Part shown: piece by piece, positions 1 through 8,454 of the stretch
How positions within the stretch are numbered: position 1 is the first letter of the stretch
How the letters are laid out: the number at the start of each line of letters is the position of its first letter
Assembly: GCF_025642135.1 (NCBI RefSeq)
Contig: NZ_CP106793.1
Span: 2,711,001-2,775,000 of the forward strand
Origin: Streptomyces cynarae
GTDB lineage: Bacteria > Actinomycetota > Actinomycetes > Streptomycetales > Streptomycetaceae
DNA length: 64,000 nt
Direction of reading: 5' to 3'
Program-made: the position numbers and the translations under genes
The notes under the pieces: generated by a model
The model's database searches: none
Told to the model about the DNA's origin: nothing
The model's input: the letters and a program-made list of their open reading frames with translations, nothing else

Positions 1-2
1 TC

Positions 3-539
3 GTCCTGGAGGAGTACGAGGCCGCCAAGGCCCGCGGCGCGCACATCTACGCCGAGGTCACGGGCTACGCGACCCGTTCGAACGCCTACCACATGACCGG
101 TCTGAAGAAGGACGGCCGGGAGATGGCCGAGGCCATCCGCCGGGCGCTCGACGAGGCGCGCCTGGATCCCACCGCCATCGACTACATCAACGCCCACGGA
201 TCCGGCACCAAGCAGAACGACCGGCACGAGACCGCCGCCTTCAAGCGCAGCCTCGGCGATCACGCCTACCGGATCCCGGTCAGCTCCATCAAGTCGATGG
301 TCGGGCACTCGCTCGGCGCAATCGGCTCCATCGAGATCGCCGCCTGCGCGCTCGCCATCGAGCACAACGTGGTGCCCCCGACGGCCAACCTGCACCAGGC
401 CGACCCGGAGTGCGACCTCGACTACGTCCCGGTCACCGCGCGCGAACACCGTACGAACGCCGTGCTCACCGTCGGCAGCGGCTTCGGCGGGTTCCAGAGC
501 GCGATGGTCCTCCAGCGACCCCAGGAAGTGACGGCATGA
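3..539 (+). CDS. type II PKS ketosynthase alpha (KS-alpha), 5' truncated by window edge
   Basis: This is the C-terminal part (about 178 residues) of the beta-ketoacyl synthase that performs decarboxylative Claisen condensations of malonyl-ACP in an aromatic PKS. Two catalytic histidine motifs of the thiolase fold are visible, [11 protein letters not shown] and [13 protein letters not shown]; the active-site Cys lies upstream of the window. The C-terminal [13 protein letters not shown] signature is typical of KS-alpha. Its TGA overlaps the ATG of the chain length factor (ATGA at 536-539), the normal arrangement because the two proteins form an obligate heterodimer. The identification as a type II PKS subunit rather than FabF rests on the CLF, ACP and aromatase that follow. 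Confidence 0.96.
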   Translation, partial: VLEEYEAAKARGAHIYAEVTGYATRSNAYHMTGLKKDGREMAEAIRRALDEARLDPTAIDYINAHGSGTKQNDRHETAAFKRSLGDHAYRIPVSSIKSMVGHSLGAIGSIEIAACALAIEHNVVPPTANLHQADPECDLDYVPVTAREHRTNAVLTVGSGFGGFQSAMVLQRPQEVTA

Positions 540-1753
540 GCAAGCGGACAGTCATCACCGGAATCGGGGTCGTGGCCCCGAACGGCCTCGGCACGGAGGC
601 GTATTGGAAGTCGGTGCTCGCGGGCAGCAACGGCATCACCGAGCTGGACCGCTTCGACACCGCCGGCTACCCCTCCCGCCTCGCGGGCCAGATCACCGAC
701 TTCCACGTCGAGGACCACCTGCCCGACCGGCTGCACGCGCAGACCGATGTCTCCACCCAGTACGCGCTCGTCGCCGCCGACTGGGCGCTGAAGGACGCGG
801 GCATCGGCGCGGACGCCCTCGCCGACTACAGCATGGGCGTGGTCACCTCGACCGCGCAGGGCGGCTTTGCCTTCACCCACAACGAGTTCGACAAGCTGTG
901 GAGCCGCGGACCCGAATTCGTCAGCGTCTACGAGTCGTTCGCGTGGTTCTATGCCGTCAACACCGGCCAGATCTCCATCCGCAACAAGATGCGCGGTCCG
1001 AGTGCCGCCCTCGTCGGGGAGCAGGCCGGCGGTCTCGACGCCCTCGGCCACGCCCGCCGCACGGTGCGCCGCGGCACCGAAGTGGTGGTCTCCGGCGGTG
1101 TCGACTCAGCTCTGGACTCCTGGGGTTACGCCGCCCAACTGGCCGGCGGCCTGGTCAGCACGGTGTCTGATCCGGCCCGCGCCTACCTGCCCTTCGACGC
1201 CGCCGCCTGCGGCCATGTGCCGGGCGAGGGCGGGGCGATCCTCATCGTCGGGGACGAGGAGTCGGCGCGGGCGCGCAGCGTGGAGCACCTCTACGGCGAG
1301 GTGGCCGGCTACGCCTCGACCTTCGATCCGGCCCCCGGCTCCGGCCGCCCCCCGGGCCTGCGCCGCGCGATCGAACTGGCCCTCGCCGACGCCCACTTGG
1401 CTCCCTCCGACGTCGACGTTGTGTTCGCGGACGCGGCCGGCAATCCCGGCCTCGACCGCGCCGAGGCCGCCGCGCTGCGGGAGGTCTTCGGCGCGCGCGG
1501 CGTGTCGGTCACCGCCCCCAAGGCCCTGACCGGCCGCCTCGCGGGCGGCGGCGGCCCACTGGACGTCGCCACCGCACTGCTCGCCATCCGGGACAGCGTC
1601 GTCCCGCCGACCGCCCACACCACCGACGTACCCGAGGAGTACGGCCTCGACCTGGTCCTCGGCCAGGCGCGCGAACTGCCGGTCCGTACCGCCCTGGTGC
1701 TCGCCCGCGGCCGCCGCGGCTTCAACTCGGCGCTGGTCGTCCGCGCGGTCTGA
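536..1753 (+). CDS. type II PKS chain length factor (KS-beta / CLF)
   Basis: A 405-residue ketosynthase homologue that pairs with KS-alpha and sets polyketide chain length. It begins [17 protein letters not shown] at the ATG overlapping the KS-alpha stop. The position normally held by the catalytic Cys is Gln163 (motif [12 protein letters not shown]), the hallmark of a CLF that acts as a malonyl-ACP decarboxylase/length gate instead of a condensing enzyme. The C-terminus ([12 protein letters not shown]) matches the family. I cannot predict chain length from sequence by eye; the accompanying C-9 ketoreductase and didomain aromatase would fit an octaketide or decaketide route. Confidence 0.96.
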   Translation: MSKRTVITGIGVVAPNGLGTEAYWKSVLAGSNGITELDRFDTAGYPSRLAGQITDFHVEDHLPDRLHAQTDVSTQYALVAADWALKDAGIGADALADYSMGVVTSTAQGGFAFTHNEFDKLWSRGPEFVSVYESFAWFYAVNTGQISIRNKMRGPSAALVGEQAGGLDALGHARRTVRRGTEVVVSGGVDSALDSWGYAAQLAGGLVSTVSDPARAYLPFDAAACGHVPGEGGAILIVGDEESARARSVEHLYGEVAGYASTFDPAPGSGRPPGLRRAIELALADAHLAPSDVDVVFADAAGNPGLDRAEAAALREVFGARGVSVTAPKALTGRLAGGGGPLDVATALLAIRDSVVPPTAHTTDVPEEYGLDLVLGQARELPVRTALVLARGRRGFNSALVVRAV

Positions 1754-1803
1754 TCCCGTCACACGCCTGTCACAAGGCACGTACAGAGAAAGAGAGACCT
1801 CTC

Positions 1804-2076
1804 ATGACCGTCCAGACCGTCACCGGCCTGAACATCGACGACATCCGGCGGATCCTGATCGAGAGCGCGGGCTTCGACGGCGCGCCCGATCCGGCCACCG
1901 ACATCAGCGACATCCCCTTCGAGGAGCTCGGCTACGACTCGCTCGCGCTGATGGAGAGCGCCGCGCGGATCCAGCAGGAGTACGGCATCCGCATACCCGA
2001 CGACGAGATCACCGAGGTCGAGACGCCCCGCGCCCTTCTCGGCCTGGTCAACACCGGCCTCTCCGCCGCCGCCTGA
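1804..2076 (+). CDS. type II PKS acyl carrier protein
   Basis: A 90-residue carrier protein that tethers the growing polyketide through a phosphopantetheine arm. The attachment serine is Ser46 in the motif EELGYDSLALMES. A good Shine-Dalgarno (gagaaagagag) precedes the ATG, and the gene lies 50 bp after the CLF in the usual KS-alpha/CLF/ACP order of minimal PKS operons. Length and acidic helix pattern match PKS ACPs. The Sfp-type transferase at 8451-9341 is the likely activating enzyme (inference). Confidence 0.96.
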   Translation: MTVQTVTGLNIDDIRRILIESAGFDGAPDPATDISDIPFEELGYDSLALMESAARIQQEYGIRIPDDEITEVETPRALLGLVNTGLSAAA

Positions 2077-2160
2077 CCCCCTCCCCCTCCGGCTCCGGAC
2101 TCCTGCCATCCCCCACAGGAGTCCGGAGCCGGACCCGCATCCACTGAGGAGTAAGGACTT

Positions 2161-3120
2161 ATGCCCTTCCGTCAACAGCACTACACGGAACACACATTGA
2201 CCGTGAACGCTCCCGCGCGGTCTCTCTACGGCCTGGTCGCGGACGTGACCCGGTGGCCGGCCGTGTTCGGGCCGAGCGTGCACGTGGACCTCCTGGAGCA
2301 CGACGAGTACGGCGAGCGCTTCGAGATCTGGGCCGTGGTCAACGGCGAAGTGGGCAGCTGGGTATCGCGCCGCACCTTCGACGCCGACGCCCTGCGCATC
2401 ACCTTCCAGCAGGAGCGCAGCCGCGCCCCGATCGCCTCCATGGGGGGCGAGTGGCTCTTCCGGGAGCTGGACGGGGGACGTACCGAGATAGTCCTGCGCC
2501 ATGACTTCACCGCGGTCGGCGACGACCCCGAAACGGTGCGCTGGATCAACGAGGCCCTCGACCGCAACAGCCCCGACGAGCTGGCGGCGCTCGGCCGGAT
2601 AGCGGAGTCCGGCCACCCGGTGGACGACCTCGTCTTCTCCTTCACCGACACGGCCGAACTGCCGGGCTCCGCCGCCGACGCCTACGACTTCGTCCACCAC
2701 GCCGAGCACTGGGCCGAGCGGCTGCCGCACGTGAGCCGGGTCCGGCTGAGCGAGCCCTCGCCGGGGGTGCAGGACCTCGAGATGGACACGGTGACCTCGG
2801 ACGGCTCGGCGCACACGACGCGGTCGATCCGCGTGTGCCGGGGCCAGGAGTGGATCGCGTACAAGCAGCGGGTCGCCCCGCGTCTGCTGCTCGGGCACAG
2901 CGGCCGCTGGAACTTCGCCGAGGGCCGCGAGGGCAGCCTGGTCACCGCCACGCACACCGTGGCGATCAATCCCACCGCGATCACCGAGGTGCTGGGCGAG
3001 GGCAGCACCCTGGCCGACGCCCGCGCCTACCTGCGCGACGCGCTGGGCCGCAACAGCCTCGCGACGCTGACGCACGCCGGCGAGTACGCGGCGGCGCGGC
3101 TGACGGTGGGCGTGGACTGA
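2161..3120 (+). CDS. didomain polyketide aromatase/cyclase
   Basis: A 319-residue protein with two tandem SRPBCC/START-like helix-grip domains (about residues 5-150 and 160-315). The first opens with a hydrophobic strand and the characteristic VADVTRWPAVFGPS segment; the second repeats the pattern at AYDFVHHAEHWAERLPHVS. Didomain ARO/CYCs cyclise and aromatise the first ring (C7-C12) of polyketides already reduced at C-9, as in the actinorhodin family. That matches the ActIII-type ketoreductase at 5312-6097. The ATG follows a clear RBS (gaggagtaagga). It closes the + strand PKS operon and is followed by a terminator hairpin. Confidence 0.93.
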   Translation: MPFRQQHYTEHTLTVNAPARSLYGLVADVTRWPAVFGPSVHVDLLEHDEYGERFEIWAVVNGEVGSWVSRRTFDADALRITFQQERSRAPIASMGGEWLFRELDGGRTEIVLRHDFTAVGDDPETVRWINEALDRNSPDELAALGRIAESGHPVDDLVFSFTDTAELPGSAADAYDFVHHAEHWAERLPHVSRVRLSEPSPGVQDLEMDTVTSDGSAHTTRSIRVCRGQEWIAYKQRVAPRLLLGHSGRWNFAEGREGSLVTATHTVAINPTAITEVLGEGSTLADARAYLRDALGRNSLATLTHAGEYAAARLTVGVD

Positions 3121-3140
3121 ACCGGCCGACGGCCGAAAGG

Positions 3141-3170
3141 GCCGGGCACCTCATGAAGAAGGTGCCCGGC
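3141..3170 (+). terminator. intrinsic terminator hairpin after the minimal PKS operon
   Basis: A perfect 10-bp inverted repeat (gccgggcacc / ggtgcccggc) with a 10-nt loop, followed by tcttgt. It lies between the convergent aromatase stop and the 3' end of the truncated oxidoreductase gene, so it may act in both directions. Confidence 0.8.
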
Positions 3171-3183
3171 TCTTGTACGTCAC

Positions 3184-3654
3184 TCAGCCTTCCGCTCCCG
3201 ACAGGTCCAACGTGTCTGCCGCAAGACGCAGTTGCTCGAAGCGCCCCGTGACGTCCGTGGCCGTCGCCGAGATCATCGCGCCGAGCGTGGTCACTCCCGC
3301 CTCCGCACACGCCCGCATCCGCCGCGCGATCCGCCGCACGGGCCCCGCGAGCGCCGTGGCGTCGACGAACTCGGCCGGCACGGCGGCGGCCGCCACCACC
3401 CGATCGCCCGCCACCAGCCGTCGTCGTACCTCTGCCGCCTGCCGTGCGTGGCCGAGGGTTACGGCCAGCCGGTAGTGGCGGTTGGCGTCGGGGTCGCCGA
3501 TGCCACGGCGAGTCGCCCCCGCCACCAGTCCGAGTACGCTCGGCGTGTCCGAGCGCATGCCTTCCGGGGCGAGGGCGAGGGAGTATCCGAGATCCTCTGC
3601 GGCGCGGGCCGGCCGGCCCGCGCCCTGATAGCCGAGGTTGACGCCGAGACGCAC
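3184..3654 (-). CDS. internally deleted LLM-class (luciferase-like) F420-type oxidoreductase remnant
   Basis: A 156-residue protein whose start (MRLGVNLGYQGAG) resembles the N-terminal strand of F420-dependent luciferase-like monooxygenases and whose residues about 30-156 resemble their C-terminal helices (RRRLVAGDRVVAAAAVPAEFVD, then a GPVRRIARRM segment). The intact paralogue type in this window (40766-41773) has 335 residues. The central TIM-barrel part, including the F420/flavin pocket, is missing without any stop codon. It is last of a - strand run (KR, DUF6081-like, SDR, this gene). The GTG start is supported only by a GGAAGGA about 11 nt upstream. It may be a decayed tailoring oxidoreductase or a small structural protein; redox catalysis is doubtful. 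Confidence 0.6.
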   Translation of the reverse strand: MRLGVNLGYQGAGRPARAAEDLGYSLALAPEGMRSDTPSVLGLVAGATRRGIGDPDANRHYRLAVTLGHARQAAEVRRRLVAGDRVVAAAAVPAEFVDATALAGPVRRIARRMRACAEAGVTTLGAMISATATDVTGRFEQLRLAADTLDLSGAEG

Positions 3655-3689
3655 GGCCTACGTTCCTTCCGCTCGGCGGCTCGTCCGTC

Positions 3690-4418
3690 TCACAGGAGGT
3701 GGGCACCGCCGTCCACGCTCAGCACGGCACCGGTCGTGTAGGCGGAGGAGACCAGGCCGAAGACCGCGTCGGCCACGTCCTCGGGGTCGCCGACCCGGCG
3801 CAGCGGGGTGGCCTCGCGCACGTGCTCGGCGATCGCGGTGAAGTCCTTGGTCCACGGGGTGTCGATGAGCCCGGGGGCCACCGCGTTGACCCGGATCTCG
3901 GGGCCCAGCACATTGGCGAGGAGCCGGGTGAGGTGCTCGATCGCGGCCTTGCTGATCGCGTACGGGATGCAGCTGCCGGCGGGGCGGCTGCCCGCGACCG
4001 AGGAGACGCTGACGACGACGGCGTCGCCCGCGGCCTTCAGGTGCGGCACGGCGGCCACGGTGGTCTGCCAGGTGCCGATGACGTTGAGTCCGAGGATCTC
4101 GCGCCAGATGTCGGGGGTGGCGGCCTCCAGGTCGGCGTGCGGGATGAGGCGGGTGGTGCCGGCGTTGTTGACCAGGATGTCGAGCCGTCCGTAGTGGTCG
4201 ACGGTCTCGGCGACCAGGCGCCGGGCTTCGGTCTCGTCGCCGATGTCGGCCTGGATGTAGTGGGCGTCGGGCAGCTCGGCGGCGAGCTTCTCGCCCGCCT
4301 CCACCGAGCGGGTCGAATTGATCACCACGCGGATGTTCTCAGCGGCCAGGCGGCGGGCGACGGCCTCGCCGATGCCGGACGTGGAGCCGGTCACCAGGGC
4401 GACGCGATGGGCGGACAT
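3690..4418 (-). CDS. SDR-family oxidoreductase (FabG-like)
   Basis: A 242-residue short-chain dehydrogenase with the NAD(P)-binding motif TGSTSGIG near residue 11, the NNAG motif, and the catalytic Ser-Tyr-Lys set (SVSSVAG, then YAISK). The C-terminal SVDGGAHLL is a classical FabG-type ending. It lies between the DUF6081-like gene and the truncated oxidoreductase on the - strand of the PKS cluster, suggesting a tailoring ketoreductase acting on a cyclised intermediate. A GGGAG about 9 nt upstream supports the ATG. Substrate cannot be read from sequence; it is distinct from the ActIII-type KR two genes upstream. Confidence 0.88.
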   Translation of the reverse strand: MSAHRVALVTGSTSGIGEAVARRLAAENIRVVINSTRSVEAGEKLAAELPDAHYIQADIGDETEARRLVAETVDHYGRLDILVNNAGTTRLIPHADLEAATPDIWREILGLNVIGTWQTTVAAVPHLKAAGDAVVVSVSSVAGSRPAGSCIPYAISKAAIEHLTRLLANVLGPEIRVNAVAPGLIDTPWTKDFTAIAEHVREATPLRRVGDPEDVADAVFGLVSSAYTTGAVLSVDGGAHLL

Positions 4419-4448
4419 GCGGGGTAGCTCCCTCGGGTGAGAAGTGGG

Positions 4449-5303
4449 TCAGACGGGTTGCGTGGTGACGCGTAGGCCCCTGCTTTCGAGGCGGATGCCC
4501 TGCCCAGCGGGTTCTGCGGCGAACAGGGAGAAGCCGAAGTCGAGTTGACGTGGCGTCACCGCCTCCTCCGCACCCGGGACGTCCCACATCAGGAAGGAGT
4601 CGTGGAAGTCCTGGTACCCGATGCTCGCCACGCTGAGGACCTCGCTGCCGTCCAGCGTCCAGGTCACGGTGGAGGCGGTTCGGTCCAGGGTCAGGGCGCA
4701 GTGGTGGAAGCGGCCCGGGCGCACCCCGGCAAGGGGGACGGCGCAGGAGAACGCCCGGTGCGTGCGCCCCGCGACGGGCAGCCGCTCGTAGATCGCGTAG
4801 ACCGCGCTGCCGGTGAGGGCGAAGTCGAAGACCATGCCGGTCTCGCGGTCGAAGGCGAGCAGGACTCCGGCGGCCCGGGCGACATCGCGGGCCGGGTCGG
4901 CCGCGGTGCCGTCGGCGGGGGATCCTCCGGTACCGAAGGCCCGTACCGCCAACTCGGCCTCCGCGGTGAGCAGTCGTCCGGGCTCGGCGTCGAAGCCCGG
5001 CGCGCCCGAGCTCGCGGTGGCCCGCAGGGCCGCCGTCCAGCGCAGCAGGGCGCTGGGCGGTTCGGGTCCGGTGGGCCGGGCGAAGGCGGGTTCGCCGGTG
5101 GCCGGGTGCAGGTCGGTGGGGACGACCGCGAAGCCGTCCGGCGTGCGGTGGACGATCCCGTCGCCGTGCGGGAAGCCCCCCGCGGGCCGCAGCTCCCAGG
5201 GGGCGTCGTCGCCCGTGTGCCGCAGGCCGTCCTGGAAGTCGTCCTGGAACAGGGTGTGCCCGGCCTCAGCGGCCGGCAGGAGTGAGTGCTGCTGCGTGAT
5301 CAC
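4449..5303 (-). CDS. DUF6081-like protein with concanavalin-like beta-sandwich features
   Basis: A 284-residue protein of unknown function starting at a GTG preceded by AGGGAGA, 8 nt after the ketoreductase stop, so almost certainly co-transcribed and coupled. It opens with TLFQDDFQDGL, and the segment FHHCALTLDRTASTVTWTLD resembles the strand pair of LamG/concanavalin-type jelly-roll folds. No signal peptide is seen. I recall similar uncharacterised proteins (DUF6081) near Streptomyces aromatic PKS genes, but cannot confirm the assignment here. A role as binding or accessory protein for a polyketide intermediate is only a guess. Confidence 0.7.
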   Translation of the reverse strand: MITQQHSLLPAAEAGHTLFQDDFQDGLRHTGDDAPWELRPAGGFPHGDGIVHRTPDGFAVVPTDLHPATGEPAFARPTGPEPPSALLRWTAALRATASSGAPGFDAEPGRLLTAEAELAVRAFGTGGSPADGTAADPARDVARAAGVLLAFDRETGMVFDFALTGSAVYAIYERLPVAGRTHRAFSCAVPLAGVRPGRFHHCALTLDRTASTVTWTLDGSEVLSVASIGYQDFHDSFLMWDVPGAEEAVTPRQLDFGFSLFAAEPAGQGIRLESRGLRVTTQPV

Positions 5304-5311
5304 GGCTCTCC

Positions 5312-6097
5312 CTAGTAGTTGCCGAGACCGCCACACACGTTGAGGGCCTGCGCGGTGACGGCAGCTGCGTCGTCGCCGACCAGGTACTCGACCATGGCGG
5401 CCACTTCCCGGGTGGTCACATAGCGGCCCAGCGGCACGCGGGCGGTGATCCGGTCGTGGGTCTCCTGCTCGCTGACCCCCCAGATCCCGGCGTAGTGCTC
5501 TCGCACCCGCTCGGCCATCGGCGTCTCGACGAAGCCGGGGCAGACGGCGTTGACGGTGATGCCCGTGCGGGCCAGCTCGAGGCCGAGGGCCTTGGTGAAG
5601 CCCACGACGCCGTGCTTGGAGGCGGAGTAGGGTGCCGCGTGCACCACGCCCTGCTTGCCCCCGGTGGAGGCGATGCTGATGATGCGGCCGCGGCCGGCGG
5701 CGAGCATGCCGCCCGTGGTGAGGACTTCCTTGGTGATCAAGAAGACGCTGTTCAGGTTGGTGTTGATCACATCGAGCCACAGCTCGTCGGGGATCTCGGC
5801 GGTCGCGCCGCCGCCGCTGCGGCCGGCGTTGTTGACCAGGATGTCGACGGGCCCGAACCGGTCGACGGCCGCGCGCACATAGGCCCGGATCTGCTCCGCG
5901 CTCGCCACGTCGCACACGGTGCCGTCAGCCTCATACCCCTTGTCCTGAAGGGACTTGATGGTGCTGGTCAGCTCCTCGGTGTGCCGTGCGCACAAATAAA
6001 CCCGTGCGCCGAGCGAGCCGAGGCGCTCGGCGATCTCCAGGCCGATGCCGCTGGTCGCACCGGTCACCAGCGCCACCGGCGCCGCAGTCTGCGTCAT
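5312..6097 (-). CDS. ActIII-type polyketide C-9 ketoreductase
   Basis: A 261-residue SDR that strongly resembles actinorhodin ketoreductase ActIII: TGATSGIG at residues 12-19, Ser144, Tyr157 and Lys161 as catalytic triad, and an identical C-terminus (ALNVCGGLGNY). It would reduce the C-9 carbonyl of the nascent poly-beta-ketone with NADPH. The ATG at 6097 is preceded by GGAGGAGAG. An upstream in-frame ATG at 6115 lacks an RBS and would add a non-family MDHGGE. The ActIII stereocontrol motif Pro94-Gly95-Gly96 reads Ser94-Gly-Gly here. It heads the - strand run and is divergent from the SnoaL-like gene across a repeat-bearing promoter region. Confidence 0.95.
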   Translation of the reverse strand: MTQTAAPVALVTGATSGIGLEIAERLGSLGARVYLCARHTEELTSTIKSLQDKGYEADGTVCDVASAEQIRAYVRAAVDRFGPVDILVNNAGRSGGGATAEIPDELWLDVINTNLNSVFLITKEVLTTGGMLAAGRGRIISIASTGGKQGVVHAAPYSASKHGVVGFTKALGLELARTGITVNAVCPGFVETPMAERVREHYAGIWGVSEQETHDRITARVPLGRYVTTREVAAMVEYLVGDDAAAVTAQALNVCGGLGNY

Positions 6098-6162
6098 CTC
6101 TCCTCCATGGTCCATGCGTCGGACGGTTCCCTCCGAGACTCGGCAGGCGGTCTGGAGCCCCC

Positions 6163-6218
6163 CTCAAGGCGCCCTTGAGCAGCGGGTTCGATCAGCGGGC
6201 TTCAAGCCTCGTTCGAGG
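6163..6218. promoter_or_regulatory. candidate SARP-binding repeats in the divergent KR / SnoaL-like promoter region
   Basis: This region holds an inverted repeat CTCAAGG-CGC-CCTTGAG (6163-6179), then TTCGATC (6187) and two heptamers, TTCAAGC (6201) and TTCGAGG (6212), separated by exactly 4 bp. SARP activators bind direct heptamer repeats with 11-bp spacing, and a SARP gene lies at 9346-10163. No convincing -10 box at the canonical distance was seen, so this is only a candidate operator. Confidence 0.4.
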
Positions 6219-6280
6219 CGGCCCGGGGACGGTGGGGAGGTCGATGTGCGCCTGGAGCCGGCGGAAACAGGAGAGTTCAG

Positions 6281-6721
6281 ATGACCCAGACCTTCGCGAC
6301 GCCCGATGTGACGACCGATGTGTACTCGCGCGTGCAGCACTTCTACGCCCACCAGATGCAGGCCCTGGACAGCCTGCGCTTCGAGGACTACGCGGCCACC
6401 TTCACCGAGGACGGGACCTTCCAGCACTCCCCGCAGGCCGAGCCCGCCCGCACCCGGGCCGGGATCGTCGCGGAACTGGTGGAGTTCCACAAGCGCTTCG
6501 ACGGCGACCCGGTGCAGCGCCGCCACTGGTTCACCCACATCGCGCTGACTCCGCAGCCTGACGGCTCCCTGGCGTCCACGGTGTACGCCCTGGTCGTCAC
6601 CGTCCGTCCGGGCGGCAAGCCGGAGATCGCGCCGAGCTGCGTGGTGCACGACGTCCTGGAGATCGACGAGGGCCGGGTGCTCACCCGCTCTCGGCTGGTG
6701 ACACACGACCAGATGTTCTGA
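6281..6721 (+). CDS. SnoaL-like / NTF2-fold protein of the PKS cluster
   Basis: A 146-residue protein with the alpha+beta cone features of the NTF2/SnoaL superfamily: an N-terminal helix pair (VQHFYAHQMQALDS), FEDYAATFTEDGTFQHSP, and strands ending in EGRVLTRSRLVTHD. Members in aromatic PKS clusters include ring cyclases, hydroxylases and ActVI-ORFA-type accessory proteins. The ATG has a strong RBS (acaggagag, 7 nt). It starts a + strand operon with the acyl-CoA-dehydrogenase-like gene 26 bp downstream. The exact chemistry cannot be told from sequence. Confidence 0.82.
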   Translation: MTQTFATPDVTTDVYSRVQHFYAHQMQALDSLRFEDYAATFTEDGTFQHSPQAEPARTRAGIVAELVEFHKRFDGDPVQRRHWFTHIALTPQPDGSLASTVYALVVTVRPGGKPEIAPSCVVHDVLEIDEGRVLTRSRLVTHDQMF

Positions 6722-6747
6722 GGCGAACCGGAAGAGGAGGAACGGCC

Positions 6748-8454
6748 ATGCTGCCATCGGCGGACCCGGCGGGCCGCGTGCGGGCCCTGGAGGAGCTGCT
6801 CGGCGATCCGCTGGACGCGGCGAACCCGGTCGGGCACAGCGCGGTGCTGGACGCCGACCGGCAGCGTGAACTGCTGCCGGGCGGGGAGGAGTTGCTGAGC
6901 AAGGCCGGACTGCACCATGAGCTGGTGCCCACCGGGCTCGGCGGGCGGCTCGACCGGCTAGACGCGCCGGCCCGGCTGCTGCGCGCGGTCTTCCGGCGGG
7001 ACTTCTCGCTCGGACTTGGCTTCGGCGCCGCGTCCCTCGTGGCCGCGGTCGCCGTGTGGGTCCACGGCTCGGCCGCCCAACGGGCCCGCATCGCCGAGCT
7101 GTTGCTGGACGGCGGCCGGATCTCGGTGATGTTCCACGACATCGCCCACGGCAACGACTTCAGCACCAGCAGCGTCACCGCCTTTCCCGACGGGGCGGGT
7201 GGTTTGCTGCTGCAGGGGCACAAGCCGGTGGTGACCAACGCGGCCCGGGCCGGCGCCCTGGTGGTGCTGGCCCGCACCGGGGCGGGGCGGGCGGGTGGTG
7301 CGCACTCGGCCATCCTCGTCGAGCGCGCCCGGGTGCCCGCCAGGACGCTGCGCGACCTGCCCCGCTACCGGGCCGACGGGATCCGCGGCTGTCCAGTCGG
7401 CGGGATCGAGTTCGCCGCCTGCCCGGCTCCGGCCGAGGCCCTGCTCGGCACGGCGGGCTGCGGCACCGAGGTGATGCTGCGCTGCCTGCAGATCACCCGC
7501 CCGCTCATCCCCGCGATGGCGCTCGGCTGCGCCGACACCGCACTGCGTACCGTGGTCGAGCTGTCCGGCTCGGGCGGCGCGGACGGGGTGCGCTCCCTCG
7601 ACGCCCGCTACACCCGCGCGGCCGTCGCCGGGGCCTTTCTGGATCTGCTCCTGTGCGACTGCCTGCTGCTCGCCGCGATCCGCGCCCTGCATGTGGCGCC
7701 AGGGGATTCGAGCATGCCCGCGGCGGCGGCCAAGTACCTGGTGCCGAGGGTGCTGCAGGAGGCGGCCGACGATCTCGCGGCGATCCTCGGGCCCCGGGTG
7801 CACCGGGAGGAGGGCGCGTACGGCACCTTTCGCAAGCACCTGCGGGACCTCGCCGGCATGCCGCCCGGGCATGCGGGCGCCGCCGCGAGCCTGGCCAGCC
7901 TGCTCCCCCAGCTCCCCTCGCTGGCGCGGCGTTCCTGGCCCGTCGCGGAAGCGGCGCCCGACGCCCTGTTCCACGCCGACGGACCGCTGCCGCCCTGGGA
8001 TCCGGCCGCCCTCGCCCTCGCCGCCCGGCACGACCCCCTGGCCGCCGCCCTGCGCGAGGCTCCGGCCCGGCTGGGCTCCCGACGGACGCCACTCGCCACG
8101 CTCGTACGGCAACTGGCAGACGAACTGGCCATGCTCGGCGAGGAGTGCCGCCGTCTGCCCGAGGGGGAGCCGGCCCTGCTCGCGAACCCGCGCGGTTTCG
8201 CCCTCGCCGAGCGGTACACGCTGCTCGCGGCGGCCGGCGCGTGCCTTGGTGTGTGGCAGCAAGGAAACCAACCGGCTGATCCTGTCCTGTTGTTGGGCGT
8301 GCTCGGCAGGACAGCCGTGCGGCTCGGGCTGCCCGTGCCCGCTGAGGTCGCCGACAGCGCCGCCGCGGCGATGACAGAGGTTTTGTCCCGCTGCGCGCGG
8401 CGCCGCACGCTCGATCTGTACGACGAACCACTGGCAGGAGGCACCACCGTATGA
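6748..8454 (+). CDS. acyl-CoA-dehydrogenase-like flavoprotein with long C-terminal extension
   Basis: A 568-residue protein. Residues about 40-370 follow the acyl-CoA dehydrogenase layout: helical N-domain, a central beta domain with ISVMFHDIAHGNDFSTSS, and a C-terminal helical domain from RCLQITRPLIPAMALGCA. About 190 further residues, rich in Ala, Leu and Arg, follow and are not part of ordinary dehydrogenases (about 380-400 residues). Homologues in polyketide clusters are used as dehydrogenases or as reduced-flavin hydroxylases; the flavin reductase at 12847-13359 could serve the latter role. I did not identify the catalytic Glu with certainty. Its stop overlaps the next start (ATGA at 8451-8454). 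Confidence 0.75.
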   Translation: MLPSADPAGRVRALEELLGDPLDAANPVGHSAVLDADRQRELLPGGEELLSKAGLHHELVPTGLGGRLDRLDAPARLLRAVFRRDFSLGLGFGAASLVAAVAVWVHGSAAQRARIAELLLDGGRISVMFHDIAHGNDFSTSSVTAFPDGAGGLLLQGHKPVVTNAARAGALVVLARTGAGRAGGAHSAILVERARVPARTLRDLPRYRADGIRGCPVGGIEFAACPAPAEALLGTAGCGTEVMLRCLQITRPLIPAMALGCADTALRTVVELSGSGGADGVRSLDARYTRAAVAGAFLDLLLCDCLLLAAIRALHVAPGDSSMPAAAAKYLVPRVLQEAADDLAAILGPRVHREEGAYGTFRKHLRDLAGMPPGHAGAAASLASLLPQLPSLARRSWPVAEAAPDALFHADGPLPPWDPAALALAARHDPLAAALREAPARLGSRRTPLATLVRQLADELAMLGEECRRLPEGEPALLANPRGFALAERYTLLAAAGACLGVWQQGNQPADPVLLLGVLGRTAVRLGLPVPAEVADSAAAAMTEVLSRCARRRTLDLYDEPLAGGTTV

